Source of the DNA: Opitutus terrae PB90-1
GTDB taxonomy: Bacteria; Verrucomicrobiota; Verrucomicrobiia; Opitutales; Opitutaceae
Assembly (NCBI RefSeq): GCF_000019965.1
Contig: NC_010571.1
Location: forward strand, 4,659,001-4,723,000
Length of the DNA stretch: 64,000 nt
Reading direction: 5' to 3'
Below, piece by piece: positions 28,212 to 39,444 of the stretch. Each line of letters begins with the position of its first letter. Position 1 is the first letter of the stretch. A program made the translations under genes and the position numbers. The notes under the pieces are model-generated. The model was not told where the DNA came from and made no database searches. It saw only the letters and a list, made by a program, of their open reading frames with translations.

Positions 28212-28356
28212 GCCGCCGTCAGTCTTCGTCTGAGTAACGGCAGGCCTCCGTGCCCGCCGTTTCGTTTTTGTCGGCTTATTCCTGGGAGCGCGGCCGCCCT
28301 CGGCTCCGCGAACTCTTTCTTGCCCCGCCCGCCGCCCTGCCCTCCACTCTTTCTGC

Positions 28357-28878
28357 ATGTCGCTGCGGCTTCCCGTCCTCGGTCTCCTGGCCGCCCTGCT
28401 CTGCTGCTGCGGGTGGGCCGGCTGCTCCCACTACCAGCTCGGCACGCGTGGTCAGCTCACGTTCGCCACGCTCTACGTCGAGCCCGCCGAAAACACCACG
28501 CTGCTCCCGCAGGCGCGTGCGTTGCTCAGCACCCAGGTCCGAGAGGCACTCGCGCGCGACGGTCGCGTCACGCTGGTCAACTCCGCGGAGGCCGCCGATG
28601 CGACGCTGCGTCTCGTGATTCGCGACTACCATCGCGACATGGCATCGGTGCAGGAGCGCGACACCGGACTGGCGCGGAAATTCATGCTCACGCTCGGCGT
28701 CGACTGCACGCTCCGTGACAACCGCTCGGGCAAGGATCTTTTCACCAACCGTCGCGTGACCACGCAGCGCGACGCGTTCACCGATGGCGGCCAGCTGCAA
28801 TCCGAGTATCAGGCGCTCCCGCTGCTCGCCGAATCGCTCGGGCAGAAGATCGCCCACGCTGTGCTCGATGTCTGGTAA
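28357..28878 (+). CDS. lptE: LptE-like LPS-assembly lipoprotein
   Basis: A 173-residue lipoprotein. The signal peptide ends in a lipobox WAGC with Cys23 as the lipidated residue, immediately followed by HYQLGTRGQ. The rest shows the LptE/DUF pattern: FATLYVEPAENTTLLPQARALLSTQVREAL, then ADATLRLVIRDYHRDM, and a helical end (AESLGQKIAHAVLDVW). LptE partners LptD in inserting LPS into the outer membrane. The adjacent bamD-like gene supports the call, and the presence of LptE implies an LPS-bearing outer membrane. Confidence 0.78.
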   Translation: MSLRLPVLGLLAALLCCCGWAGCSHYQLGTRGQLTFATLYVEPAENTTLLPQARALLSTQVREALARDGRVTLVNSAEAADATLRLVIRDYHRDMASVQERDTGLARKFMLTLGVDCTLRDNRSGKDLFTNRRVTTQRDAFTDGGQLQSEYQALPLLAESLGQKIAHAVLDVW

Positions 28879-28987
28879 GCGGCAACTTTCTGCTGGTTCG
28901 CGAGCGCGCCTGCGTGGGAGCGCGGCCGTCCCCGGCCGCACGGTCCCTGGCAGGGGCGGCTTGCCCGCCGTAGCCTCCGGCGGAGGC

Positions 28988-29034
28988 CGGGTCCCGCCCG
29001 TGAACCTCAATCACGGGCGAGACGCCCGTGCCAC
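28988..29034. repeat. GTGGCAC-type dispersed palindrome (short copy)
   Basis: An inverted repeat with arms GGGTCCCGCCCGTGA and CGGGCGAGACGCCCG. It lies between lptE and a small ORF, next to another short GC-rich repeat (GGGAGCGCGGCCGTCC, 28918-28940) that recurs at 28283, 29883 and, inverted, near 46890. Confidence 0.8.
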
Positions 29035-29095
29035 GACAACGCCTCCCGCCGACCTTCGCCCCCGGCTCAACCGCGCATGGCATCTCGCACACCGG

Positions 29096-29218
29096 ATGCC
29101 GCCGCGCGCCACCCTCGAGCAACGCCTCGCCTGGCACGCCGCGCACCTGCGCCATTGCGCGTGCCGCGAGCCTTCGCCGTCCCTGCTCGAGCTCATGCGT
29201 GAGCACGGCTATCTCTGA
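29096..29218 (+). CDS. Small conserved-looking protein
   Basis: A 40-residue ORF ending 5 bases before rpe. Its sequence MPPRATLEQRLAWHAAHLRHCACREPSP is strongly patterned (TLEQRLAWH then HCACR), which resembles small unnamed bacterial proteins I have some memory of, with a Cys-x-Cys after a helix. The true start may lie a little upstream, but a dispersed repeat occupies that region. No function can be given. It could be a chance ORF, although the tight spacing to rpe favours translation. Confidence 0.45.
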   Translation: MPPRATLEQRLAWHAAHLRHCACREPSPSLLELMREHGYL

Positions 29219-29223
29219 CCACC

Positions 29224-29880
29224 ATGCACCCGCCGATCCTCGCCCCCTCCCTGCTTGCCGGCGATCACGCGCAGCTCGCCACCAGCGCGCGGATCGTCGA
29301 GGAACTCGGACTGCCTTGGCTGCACCTCGACATCATGGACGGCCATTTCGTGCCGAATCTGTCGTTCGGTCCGGCCACCCTCACGGCGCTTCGCCGGCAC
29401 GGGATCAAGGCGTATTTCGACACGCACCTGATGCTCTCGCAGCCGGCGCGCTACATCGAGCCATTCGCCAAAGCCGGCGCGAACCAGATCAGCATTCACA
29501 TCGAACCCACTTACGACCACGCCGACACGTTGGACCGCATCCATGCGCTCGGCTGCCAGGCGGGCATCGTGCTCAATCCTGACACTCCCGCCAGCGCGGT
29601 CGAGCCACTGCTCGCGCGCGTGGACCTGGTGCTGGTAATGACCGTGCAGCCCGGGTTCGGCGGGCAGTCGTTTCGCGCCGCGATGCTGCCGAAGATCCGG
29701 CAACTCGACCAGTGGCGGAGCGAGCGTGCGCTCACGTTTCGGCTCGAAGTCGACGGTGGCATCGATCTCGAAACGGCCCGGCAGTGTCGCGCCGCCGGCG
29801 CCGACACGTTTGTCGCCGGCACCTCCTTCTTCGGCGCACCCGACAAGCCCGCCTTCGCCGCCGCGTTCGCGCAGCTGTAG
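29224..29880 (+). CDS. rpe: Ribulose-phosphate 3-epimerase
   Basis: A 218-residue TIM-barrel epimerase interconverting ribulose-5-phosphate and xylulose-5-phosphate in the pentose phosphate pathway. Family motifs are ILAPSLLAGD at the start, HLDIMDGHFVPNLSFGP with metal-binding His and catalytic Asp, VMTVQPGFGGQSF, and the C-terminal EVDGGID with the second catalytic Asp. Length is standard. Confidence 0.96.
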   Translation: MHPPILAPSLLAGDHAQLATSARIVEELGLPWLHLDIMDGHFVPNLSFGPATLTALRRHGIKAYFDTHLMLSQPARYIEPFAKAGANQISIHIEPTYDHADTLDRIHALGCQAGIVLNPDTPASAVEPLLARVDLVLVMTVQPGFGGQSFRAAMLPKIRQLDQWRSERALTFRLEVDGGIDLETARQCRAAGADTFVAGTSFFGAPDKPAFAAAFAQL

Positions 29881-30209
29881 TCCTGGGAGCGCGACGGCCC
29901 TCGGCCGCTTCGGTCCGACGAACCGCGATTCGCCTTACCTTTCCGCCGGACCGCTCCGGCGCGCGCGAAGCGCATAGTTTTCCAGGGTGCGTGCTCTTCG
30001 TAGTGGCGCCGCTTGCGGCGCCCACGCACTGACCAATGTGCGCTGCTCCAATCAGGAAAACGGTGGGACCAAGTGCTGCAATTTGGCAATTGCGGCCGAT
30101 GTACTTACGCGGCGTAATACCCACACCGACCGAACCCCGGGTTGGTTTGGGTCAAGTCTGACTGCCACGGCCGACATCGGCTCACCCCCTCCCTGTGCCG
30201 CAATTCTCT
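29881..30209. other. Intergenic region with repeats, edge of accessory region
   Basis: About 330 bases without a gene. It starts with the GGGAGCGCG-type repeat (29883-29912). Further on is a small palindrome, TGGCGCCGCTTGCGGCGCCCA (30003 region, described by its GGCGCCG/CGGCGCC arms). Downstream sequence is noticeably less GC-rich than the flanking core genes and marks the start of the 30-35.8 kb accessory stretch. Confidence 0.6.
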
Positions 30210-30689
30210 ATGAAAAGGTTCCTCCTCGCGTTGCTCTTGCTGTTCTCATTGACTGCCAGCTCCGCATTCGCTGGACCGTATTCCGATGCGCTGGGAAAGA
30301 AGCTCGTTTCGTCGACGACTTCCGAGGAAAAGGCACTTTTCGTTCGATGGATGTTCGTTGCCATGGCGCTTCACCCAGACCTGAAGGACATGTCCTCGAT
30401 CACGCCTGCGCAGAGAGAAGAGGTGAACCGGGCGGTCGCGAAGTTGATCATGCGTATGCTGACGGAAACGTGCGCCGTAGAAGCCAAAGAGGCCGTCAAA
30501 TATGAAGGCGCGAGTGCGATCGAAAGCGCGTTCAACCTTTTCGGTCAGATTGCTGCGCGGGAGCTTTTCACGAACCCCGAGGTCGGCGCCGGCATGGCTG
30601 AGCTCCAGAAATATTTCGACAGCAAAGCCGTCGAGGAGGCGCTATCGGAAGTTCGACCGAGCAGCCCGAAAAAGAGTGATGAGCGATAG
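30210..30689 (+). CDS. Secreted hypothetical protein
   Basis: A 159-residue protein with a clear Sec signal peptide (MKRFLLALLLLFSLTASSAFA, cleavage after AFA). The mature part is helical and contains FVRWMFVAMALHPDL, and it has a single Cys in TCAVEAKEAV. The C-terminus is charged (KKSDER). I do not recognise the family with certainty. It is probably periplasmic. The ATG at 30210 begins the signal peptide; an in-frame start 15 bases upstream is less likely. Confidence 0.75.
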   Translation: MKRFLLALLLLFSLTASSAFAGPYSDALGKKLVSSTTSEEKALFVRWMFVAMALHPDLKDMSSITPAQREEVNRAVAKLIMRMLTETCAVEAKEAVKYEGASAIESAFNLFGQIAARELFTNPEVGAGMAELQKYFDSKAVEEALSEVRPSSPKKSDER

Positions 30690-30791
30690 GGCCGAGCCCC
30701 ACGAAGCCGGCGCGGCAGGCCGGCTATCTTCGCAGTTGGCTGCTCTGATCAGCCAACCCTTCCCGGTTGCGTCATCGCCATTAGTCGAGAA

Positions 30792-31220
30792 ATGAACGAG
30801 CCACTCTTCAACGGTCCGCTCGCGCAAATGCTTCGGCGGGCGTTTAGGGACACGCCTAATCCGTGGCCCGATGAGATCGAGAAAGCAGTCCGGGCTCCGG
30901 AGGCGGTGCCACTTTGCCTGAACTGCCTGGCGCCGCAGACGCGTGACGGCTGGTTCTGTCCCCACTGCGCTTTCCCGACGGGGGACTACGTCGCGGTGAA
31001 CCCGTTTTCCCAGATCTTTGTTCTCGGTGAGCTGTTCCGACGGGGAGTGACGGGGGCGCCAGAAAAGCGTGTGGGCGTCCATCTTTTCCTGTTGGTCTGT
31101 TCGGTCACGCAGTATGCGGCGTTCGCGCCCGTCTATTGGTTTTGGCTCTGGCGGCGGCAGCTGGGGCGACCGATCTGCGAGCCACGGCGCGAACCATTCG
31201 TAGTCGACCTGAATGCGTGA
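30792..31220 (+). CDS. Zinc-ribbon membrane protein, unknown function
   Basis: A 142-residue protein. A four-cysteine zinc ribbon (Cys42, Cys45, Cys56, Cys59 in CLNC...CPHC) occupies the middle. A hydrophobic, aromatic segment (about 93-120, LLVCSVTQYAAFAPVYWFWLW) probably spans the membrane. The N-terminus is amphipathic with QMLRRAFRDTPNPWPDE. It sits in a run of small unrelated genes. Function unknown. Confidence 0.7.
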   Translation: MNEPLFNGPLAQMLRRAFRDTPNPWPDEIEKAVRAPEAVPLCLNCLAPQTRDGWFCPHCAFPTGDYVAVNPFSQIFVLGELFRRGVTGAPEKRVGVHLFLLVCSVTQYAAFAPVYWFWLWRRQLGRPICEPRREPFVVDLNA

Positions 31221-31369
31221 AAATATACCCGCGCCACTTTGCTATCGAATGTCCTCGCTGGCGCACGAGGTCGCGTCTTGGCGACCGCGGTTTCAGTCCG
31301 GACTCCCCGCCCTATGGGGCGAACGAACGCCTTCAATCATCCAGTGATAAACCCCAAAATCGTCTACCC

Positions 31370-31747
31370 ATGAAATCCCGTCTACTCCTGCTTCTCGTCG
31401 TCATCGGCCTGTGCTCCAGCCTCGCGGCTGCAGAACAAGCGGCTTACCCGAGAATATCACTGGTCGGTCCCGGCGCGGGTAAAACCCCAGTCAATCGGGA
31501 CCAGTTCATCATCCTCGTCGTCGAAGGACCCTACATTTCTCACGAGGCAAATCCGCTTCCGGAGAAGGGCGCAGTCGAATACATCAACGACCTTTTGAAG
31601 GCCAAGAAAGTCTCGTATCTTGCCGTCTACACGCGAGAGGGCGTCAAATACGGAGATGTCGTCAAAGCCATCGACCTCCTGCGGAAGACTGATGCGACCG
31701 AGATCGGGGTAAGCATGATTGAGGCGCCGGCCGGCCGGGAGCTGTAG
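31370..31747 (+). CDS. Exported ExbD/TolR-like periplasmic domain protein
   Basis: A 125-residue protein with a signal peptide (MKSRLLLLLVVIGLCSSLAAA). The mature part resembles the C-terminal periplasmic domain of ExbD/TolR: FIILVVEGPYI, then AVEYINDLL, then VSYLAVYTREGVKYGDVVKAIDLLRK with the typical YGDVVKAID segment, and IGVSMIEA. It lacks the N-terminal membrane helix with the essential Asp of true ExbD, so it cannot be a proton-driven motor subunit by itself. It may bind a partner or the cell wall. No exbB or tonB is adjacent. Confidence 0.7.
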   Translation: MKSRLLLLLVVIGLCSSLAAAEQAAYPRISLVGPGAGKTPVNRDQFIILVVEGPYISHEANPLPEKGAVEYINDLLKAKKVSYLAVYTREGVKYGDVVKAIDLLRKTDATEIGVSMIEAPAGREL

Positions 31748-31804
31748 AGCCGCCGTTTCCAAACCGGATCGATCCGGCAACGGGGCCTGTCTTCATCTCA
31801 GTCG

Positions 31805-32155
31805 ATGATCAGCAATCGGCGTCGTCGTTTTCTCGAGGACTCCGCGCTCCGGGAGGCGCAGAAAGCCTTTCGGGCGCGCGGACGAAACGGCACGCGGCCG
31901 GCAGATTTCTTCGCCCTGCGGATGCAGACGGTGGAGCCGTGGAAGCGGGTTGGCGCGATGCTAGTCGGCGCGTTCTTCGCAGGGATGGCTTGGTGGGCGC
32001 TGGAAGAGGAATTCAGCTTCTGGGCGATCGGCGCGTTCGCGGGGATTGGAGTGATCTGTGTTTTTGTCGGCGCAATCGGATGGAAACGGCCCGTCGAAGC
32101 CGTGCTGGATGCCACCGCGGATGTCCTCTTCCGTCGATTGCTGGATTGTTTGTAG
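31805..32155 (+). CDS. Small membrane protein, unknown function
   Basis: A 116-residue protein with a basic N-terminal 45 residues (MISNRRRRFLEDSALREAQ) and two hydrophobic helices (about 48-66, GAMLVGAFFAGMAWWAL; and 70-91, FWAIGAFAGIGVICVFVGAI). No conserved motif is recognised. It lies in the accessory run of small genes. Confidence 0.65.
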   Translation: MISNRRRRFLEDSALREAQKAFRARGRNGTRPADFFALRMQTVEPWKRVGAMLVGAFFAGMAWWALEEEFSFWAIGAFAGIGVICVFVGAIGWKRPVEAVLDATADVLFRRLLDCL

Positions 32156-32280
32156 TGCAAAGGAGGCCTGAACCAGCCCCCATCGCCACCATGGCGAGAC
32201 ATCCGTTTCCGCGTGTTTGATTTCGGTCCGGATTCGCGCAGTGATTAGGGTTCGTGTAGCTGCCACCAATCGCCCGGCAC

Positions 32281-32308
32281 AATTTTATGGTGCGAATTTT
32301 ATGGTGCG
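32281..32308. repeat. 14-bp tandem duplication at a start codon
   Basis: Two exact copies of AATTTTATGGTGCG in tandem (32281-32294, 32295-32308). The second copy supplies the ATG of the 74-residue ORF. The first ATG is 14 bases upstream and thus out of frame with it. Confidence 0.85.
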
Positions 32309-32525
32309 AAATCTCTACCTCCTTCTCGTCGTCACATCGCGCGCGCTCGGGCTGTTTTTGATCGCGCGCGCCGTGATCGGCTCACTCCTTGTCGCACTGC
32401 TACAGCAGAATTTGGGAGCGTCTCTCGTCACGCTTATCCCTGCCGTGCCGGCGCTGGTTGGCGGAATTGTCCTCTGGTTGGGGGCGAAATGGATCGCGGC
32501 TCTGGTCACACGGGACCTCGAGTAG
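32301..32525 (+). CDS. Small membrane protein, unknown function
   Basis: A 74-residue, largely hydrophobic protein with two predicted helices (about 4-28, LLLVVTSRALGLFLIARAVIG; and 36-60, LVTLIPAVPALVGGIVLWLGA). It starts at the ATG in the second unit of a 14-bp tandem duplication; an upstream start at 32217 would add 28 residues that look non-native. No family recognised. Confidence 0.6.
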   Translation: MVRNLYLLLVVTSRALGLFLIARAVIGSLLVALLQQNLGASLVTLIPAVPALVGGIVLWLGAKWIAALVTRDLE

Positions 32526-32678
32526 CGCCCGGGCATCCGGAAACGCTCACCCAAACCCTGGCGCAAAGAATAGCTGCGCCCCTCCCCGGTCTACTCGGCT
32601 GAGCTCAATGCCCGCGGTCGAATGGCCTTCGAATCCAGGGCAAATTCGGCAGGAACGGCCCGACCAAATACCACAACG

Positions 32679-34118
32679 ATGAAAACGCGCGTGTCTGCCA
32701 TCGTTGCCATCGCGTTGCTTACCGTCAGCGCGACTTCGTGTTCGAGCTCGGGCAGCCGCAGAGGAGTGATGCGGGATGGTGACGCCGCCGTGGTGACGAT
32801 CGCCCGCGCCGGGGGCACGCCGATCTCTCCCTTCGCCTTCGGCAATAACTATTTCAACTGGGTCGACTGGAACAAGGACGGCATGGTGGGGCTGCGGGGG
32901 ACCGAAGACCCGGTCAAGGCGCTCCGGCTGAACGTGGTGGTCGGCGACAACAACCAGAACGACGCCAACGCCCCGCAGCTCTTCGATCACGCGCAGATCG
33001 ACAGCTACATCCAATACTGCCGCGCAGTCGGGGCCGAGCCGATCATGATCGCACCGGTGTACGGCAACAACGTCGATGGCGGGCCGACTTCGGCGCAAGG
33101 CGCGGCGGACATCGTCACCTACGTCAACGGCACCAAAAACTACGGCGTCAAGTACTGGACCATCGGCATGGAGGTGGACATCTACGATCAGTTTTTCAAG
33201 CGGACGACAGGTCTGCCCGTTTCGACTGCGGAGGAGTACGCGGCCGTCTTCAATTCCTACGCCAAGGCGATGAAGGCCGCCAACGCGGCGGCACATAGCG
33301 GCGTCGAGCTCGTGTTCGTCGGGCCCGAGCTCGGTTGGAGATACTCGGAGGGCAACGACTGGCTCAGCCCGATGCTCGACCACTGCAGGGACACGATCGG
33401 CATCGCGAGCATCCATGCCTACGGGTTCGCGGCCAAGGACCTCACCGTCGAGCGCATCCTCACCGATGTCGATCGGTTCCGGCCATTCGTGCAGGACCTG
33501 AAAGTCCGCGTCGCCCGGCACGCCCGCCCCGGCACTCCCCTGGCGATCACGGAAGCGAACATTTGCTACGAATGGGATCCCAAGGCCTATACGGCGGAGA
33601 CGAGAAAGCTGGGTCCCGGGACCTTCTATGCTGCGCTCTGGGACGCGGACCGGATGGGCGCAGCGCTCGAGGCCGACCTCTGGGCGTTCGCGTTCTGGGA
33701 CCTGGCCGAATCCGATCAGTTGCTCGCGTCGGACAGCACCGTCTTTGGGTTCATTCGGACGGATCCATCGAAGAACCCACCGACCTGGACACTGACGCCC
33801 GAATACCACGCCCAGCAGATGGTCACCACCAACTTCAGCGGGAACACCGTTGTGCCTACCGGAGTTCCTAAGCGCATGTCGGTTTACGCAAGCTACGACG
33901 GCAGGAAAGCCGCCACCGCCGTGCTCGTCGTCAACAAGGACACGGCGGAGAGAGTTGTGACGCTCGCGATCGACGATCTTCCTCCCAGGACAATCACGTA
34001 CTCCCCGATGTCCATCAATCTCGTCACCATCCCGGACGCTCCCGCCGCTGATCACCACGTTTTGGAGTACACTATGGAGATGGCAGATGCCGGCCTGCCA
34101 CCCAAGGCCACTCGCTGA
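32679..34118 (+). CDS. Lipoprotein glycoside hydrolase, clan GH-A type
   Basis: A 479-residue probable surface or periplasmic glycosidase. The signal peptide ends in a lipobox-like SATSC with Cys21. The body fits a clan GH-A barrel: GVKYWTIGMEVDIYD with candidate acid/base Glu165 at the end of strand 4, and PLAITEANICYEW with candidate nucleophile Glu292. A C-terminal beta-sandwich (about 390-479, including AVLVVNKDTAERVVTL) follows. The pattern resembles GH44, GH39 and GH51 enzymes, but the 127-residue gap between the glutamates does not settle the family; the usual NE pair before strand 4 is replaced by ME. Probably acts on plant polysaccharide. Confidence 0.7.
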   Translation: MKTRVSAIVAIALLTVSATSCSSSGSRRGVMRDGDAAVVTIARAGGTPISPFAFGNNYFNWVDWNKDGMVGLRGTEDPVKALRLNVVVGDNNQNDANAPQLFDHAQIDSYIQYCRAVGAEPIMIAPVYGNNVDGGPTSAQGAADIVTYVNGTKNYGVKYWTIGMEVDIYDQFFKRTTGLPVSTAEEYAAVFNSYAKAMKAANAAAHSGVELVFVGPELGWRYSEGNDWLSPMLDHCRDTIGIASIHAYGFAAKDLTVERILTDVDRFRPFVQDLKVRVARHARPGTPLAITEANICYEWDPKAYTAETRKLGPGTFYAALWDADRMGAALEADLWAFAFWDLAESDQLLASDSTVFGFIRTDPSKNPPTWTLTPEYHAQQMVTTNFSGNTVVPTGVPKRMSVYASYDGRKAATAVLVVNKDTAERVVTLAIDDLPPRTITYSPMSINLVTIPDAPAADHHVLEYTMEMADAGLPPKATR

Positions 34119-34251
34119 ACAGTCCATCGTTTGCCGGAAATGGCCGGCCTCGGCGAGGCCAGCTACATCCTTGCGGTTCGGGGTTGGCGAGCTTCGCGCA
34201 CCGTGCTCCGCGCACACGTCCGAATGCGGCTCCCCTCAACTCTCAACCGGG

Positions 34252-34467
34252 TCAGACTCCCCACGGATCGTCGCCAGCCACGCGAAGGGGGAGCGTGATC
34301 GCTTCGTCACTCGGCTGGACGATACGTTCGTCGCTGATGGCGGTGCGCTGCACGTAGCAGGCAAGGTAGCGCAGGACGCTCGTGCCGGAGCCGGCCGGCT
34401 GGATATGCACCCACCAGTCGTCGCGCCAGAGCGAATCGGGGCGCAGGTTGATACTTGAATCGCCCCG
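34252..34467 (-). pseudogene. IS91/IS801-type transposase remnant
   Basis: This stretch read on the minus strand is open for 71 codons between two stops and translates with WWVHIQPAG, VLRYLACYVQRTAISDERI. That is the conserved C-terminal block of the Y2-type rolling-circle transposases of the IS91/IS801 group, where YLARYxxRxAIS precedes the end of the domain. The N-terminal zinc finger and the YxxxY catalytic motif are absent, so it is a decayed fragment. It lies between the glycosidase lipoprotein and a conserved hypothetical. Confidence 0.72.
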
Positions 34468-34492
34468 TCACCGCTAGAGGCTTGCCGCACCC

Positions 34493-35125
34493 ATGCGTCG
34501 GCTCCGCGCCAGCAGCACCGCCGAGATGATCGCCACCTTCCTCCAGCAAGAGGTGGCCTCGACGCGGTTCGGGCCCGCGGTGCGCGCCTTGCTGGCCAAG
34601 GCGCGGCTGCCGGAGGATCTCGTGACCCGGCCCGACCTGCACGACCGGCGGGCAAATACGCAGCGGCGGGGTCTCCTCGGCGCGCACCGGGGATATGGTT
34701 CCGTGACGAACACCTACCTCGCGAGTTTTCCCACCGCCGGAGTCCGCTGGGCGTGGTGGACCCTGCTCCCGGCGGAGTTGCTGGCCGTTCGCTACATCAA
34801 CTGGGACTACTGGCTTGAACTCTCAGGTGGCACACGCCGGCCACTCGACGCGGCAGCCCACGTGCGAGCGGGCGTGGAACCGTATGGGGTGAACAACGCG
34901 GGAGTGTGGGCGGTGGCGGCCACCGTCCGCGCGGGAGGAGCAATTCCGCCGCTGATTCTGGTGACGTCCAATCGCTACGTGCCTGGCCGCGGGCTTGGTG
35001 ACCTCGTGGTTCTGGAAGGGCACATGCGACTGACCGGCTATGCACTCGCGAGCGACGCCTTGCCGCCCGCATTGGACGTGCTCATCGGGGCGTCGCCAGC
35101 GATCGCACGCTGGACATGCTACTGA
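34493..35125 (+). CDS. Conserved hypothetical protein
   Basis: A 210-residue soluble protein. Order of features: helical N-terminus (AEMIATFLQQEVASTRFGP, VRALLAKARLPEDLVTRPDL), YINWDYWLELSGGTRRPLDAA near the centre, and LILVTSNRYVPG plus DLVVLEGHMRLTGYAL near the end, finishing with VLIGASPAIARW. This set of motifs resembles an unnamed bacterial family (substrate-independent 'conserved hypothetical'); the VLEGHxRLT segment recalls ParB/Srx-like folds, which is only an impression. It begins 25 bases after the transposase remnant, on the opposite strand. Confidence 0.65.
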   Translation: MRRLRASSTAEMIATFLQQEVASTRFGPAVRALLAKARLPEDLVTRPDLHDRRANTQRRGLLGAHRGYGSVTNTYLASFPTAGVRWAWWTLLPAELLAVRYINWDYWLELSGGTRRPLDAAAHVRAGVEPYGVNNAGVWAVAATVRAGGAIPPLILVTSNRYVPGRGLGDLVVLEGHMRLTGYALASDALPPALDVLIGASPAIARWTCY

Positions 35126-35149
35126 CGCCGCGGCTACCGTCGCCCAACG

Positions 35150-35710
35150 GTGGCAAGCCCTGACCATCGCGCCCTCGTAACCGCTCCACGGATACCGCGC
35201 CGTTCATCGAAATCCGCCCCTCCGCTCGAAGCAGCCGTGAGCACGCGAAACGTCCCGGCTGCCCCGGCAAACCGAGCCAGCACCGGTCCCTGGTTCGCCC
35301 GCAAGGAAGCCGGGGCCGCCAGAGCGCGACCAACACCGGCGCCAGCACACCCGGAAAGATTCTTGGCCACACTGCCGCCGGGGCAGCGGAAGATCGCCCA
35401 AGCCTTGCGTAGGCTGGTGCGTGAGACCGTGCCAAGCGCCACTGAGACCGTATTGTGGAGGAGCTTGTCGTATCACCGGCCCGAGCTCCGCGGCCGGATC
35501 AAGGGCGCCGTGTGCCTGATCACCCCGAAGCACACCTGCGTGAATCTCGAGTTCATTCATGGCGCCAGGCTGCCGGACCCGCGTCGATTGCTGCGCGGAA
35601 GCGGCCGGGAGAAGCGGTTTGTCCAGCTTTACGAGGAGCAAACCGTCGATTGGGTGAGCCTGCGGGAGTTCGTCGTGAAGGCCGCGCGCTACGAACCCGG
35701 GCGCGTGTGA
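35150..35710 (+). CDS. DUF1801 domain protein
   Basis: A protein of up to 186 residues. The C-terminal 115 residues match the DUF1801/YdhG-like fold: LRRLVRETVPSATETVLW, then YHRPELRGRIKGAVCLITP, VNLEFIHGARLPDP, and the closing VDWVSLREFVVKAAR. The first 55-60 residues are low-complexity Ala/Pro/Arg and may be untranslated. The GTG at 35237 (VSTRNV) is an alternative start giving 157 residues. The biochemical function of the family is unknown. Confidence 0.75.
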   Translation: MASPDHRALVTAPRIPRRSSKSAPPLEAAVSTRNVPAAPANRASTGPWFARKEAGAARARPTPAPAHPERFLATLPPGQRKIAQALRRLVRETVPSATETVLWRSLSYHRPELRGRIKGAVCLITPKHTCVNLEFIHGARLPDPRRLLRGSGREKRFVQLYEEQTVDWVSLREFVVKAARYEPGRV

Positions 35711-35824
35711 GGGCAGTGCCCCCGCGCCGCCACAGGCCCGTGCCGACCAGATCGGATCAGCGCGCGCTGGCAGCATTCGCGCGCTGACCTTGCCGCTAGC
35801 CTACAGGGCGAGACGTTGACGCCC

Positions 35825-39444
<3,620 letters not shown>

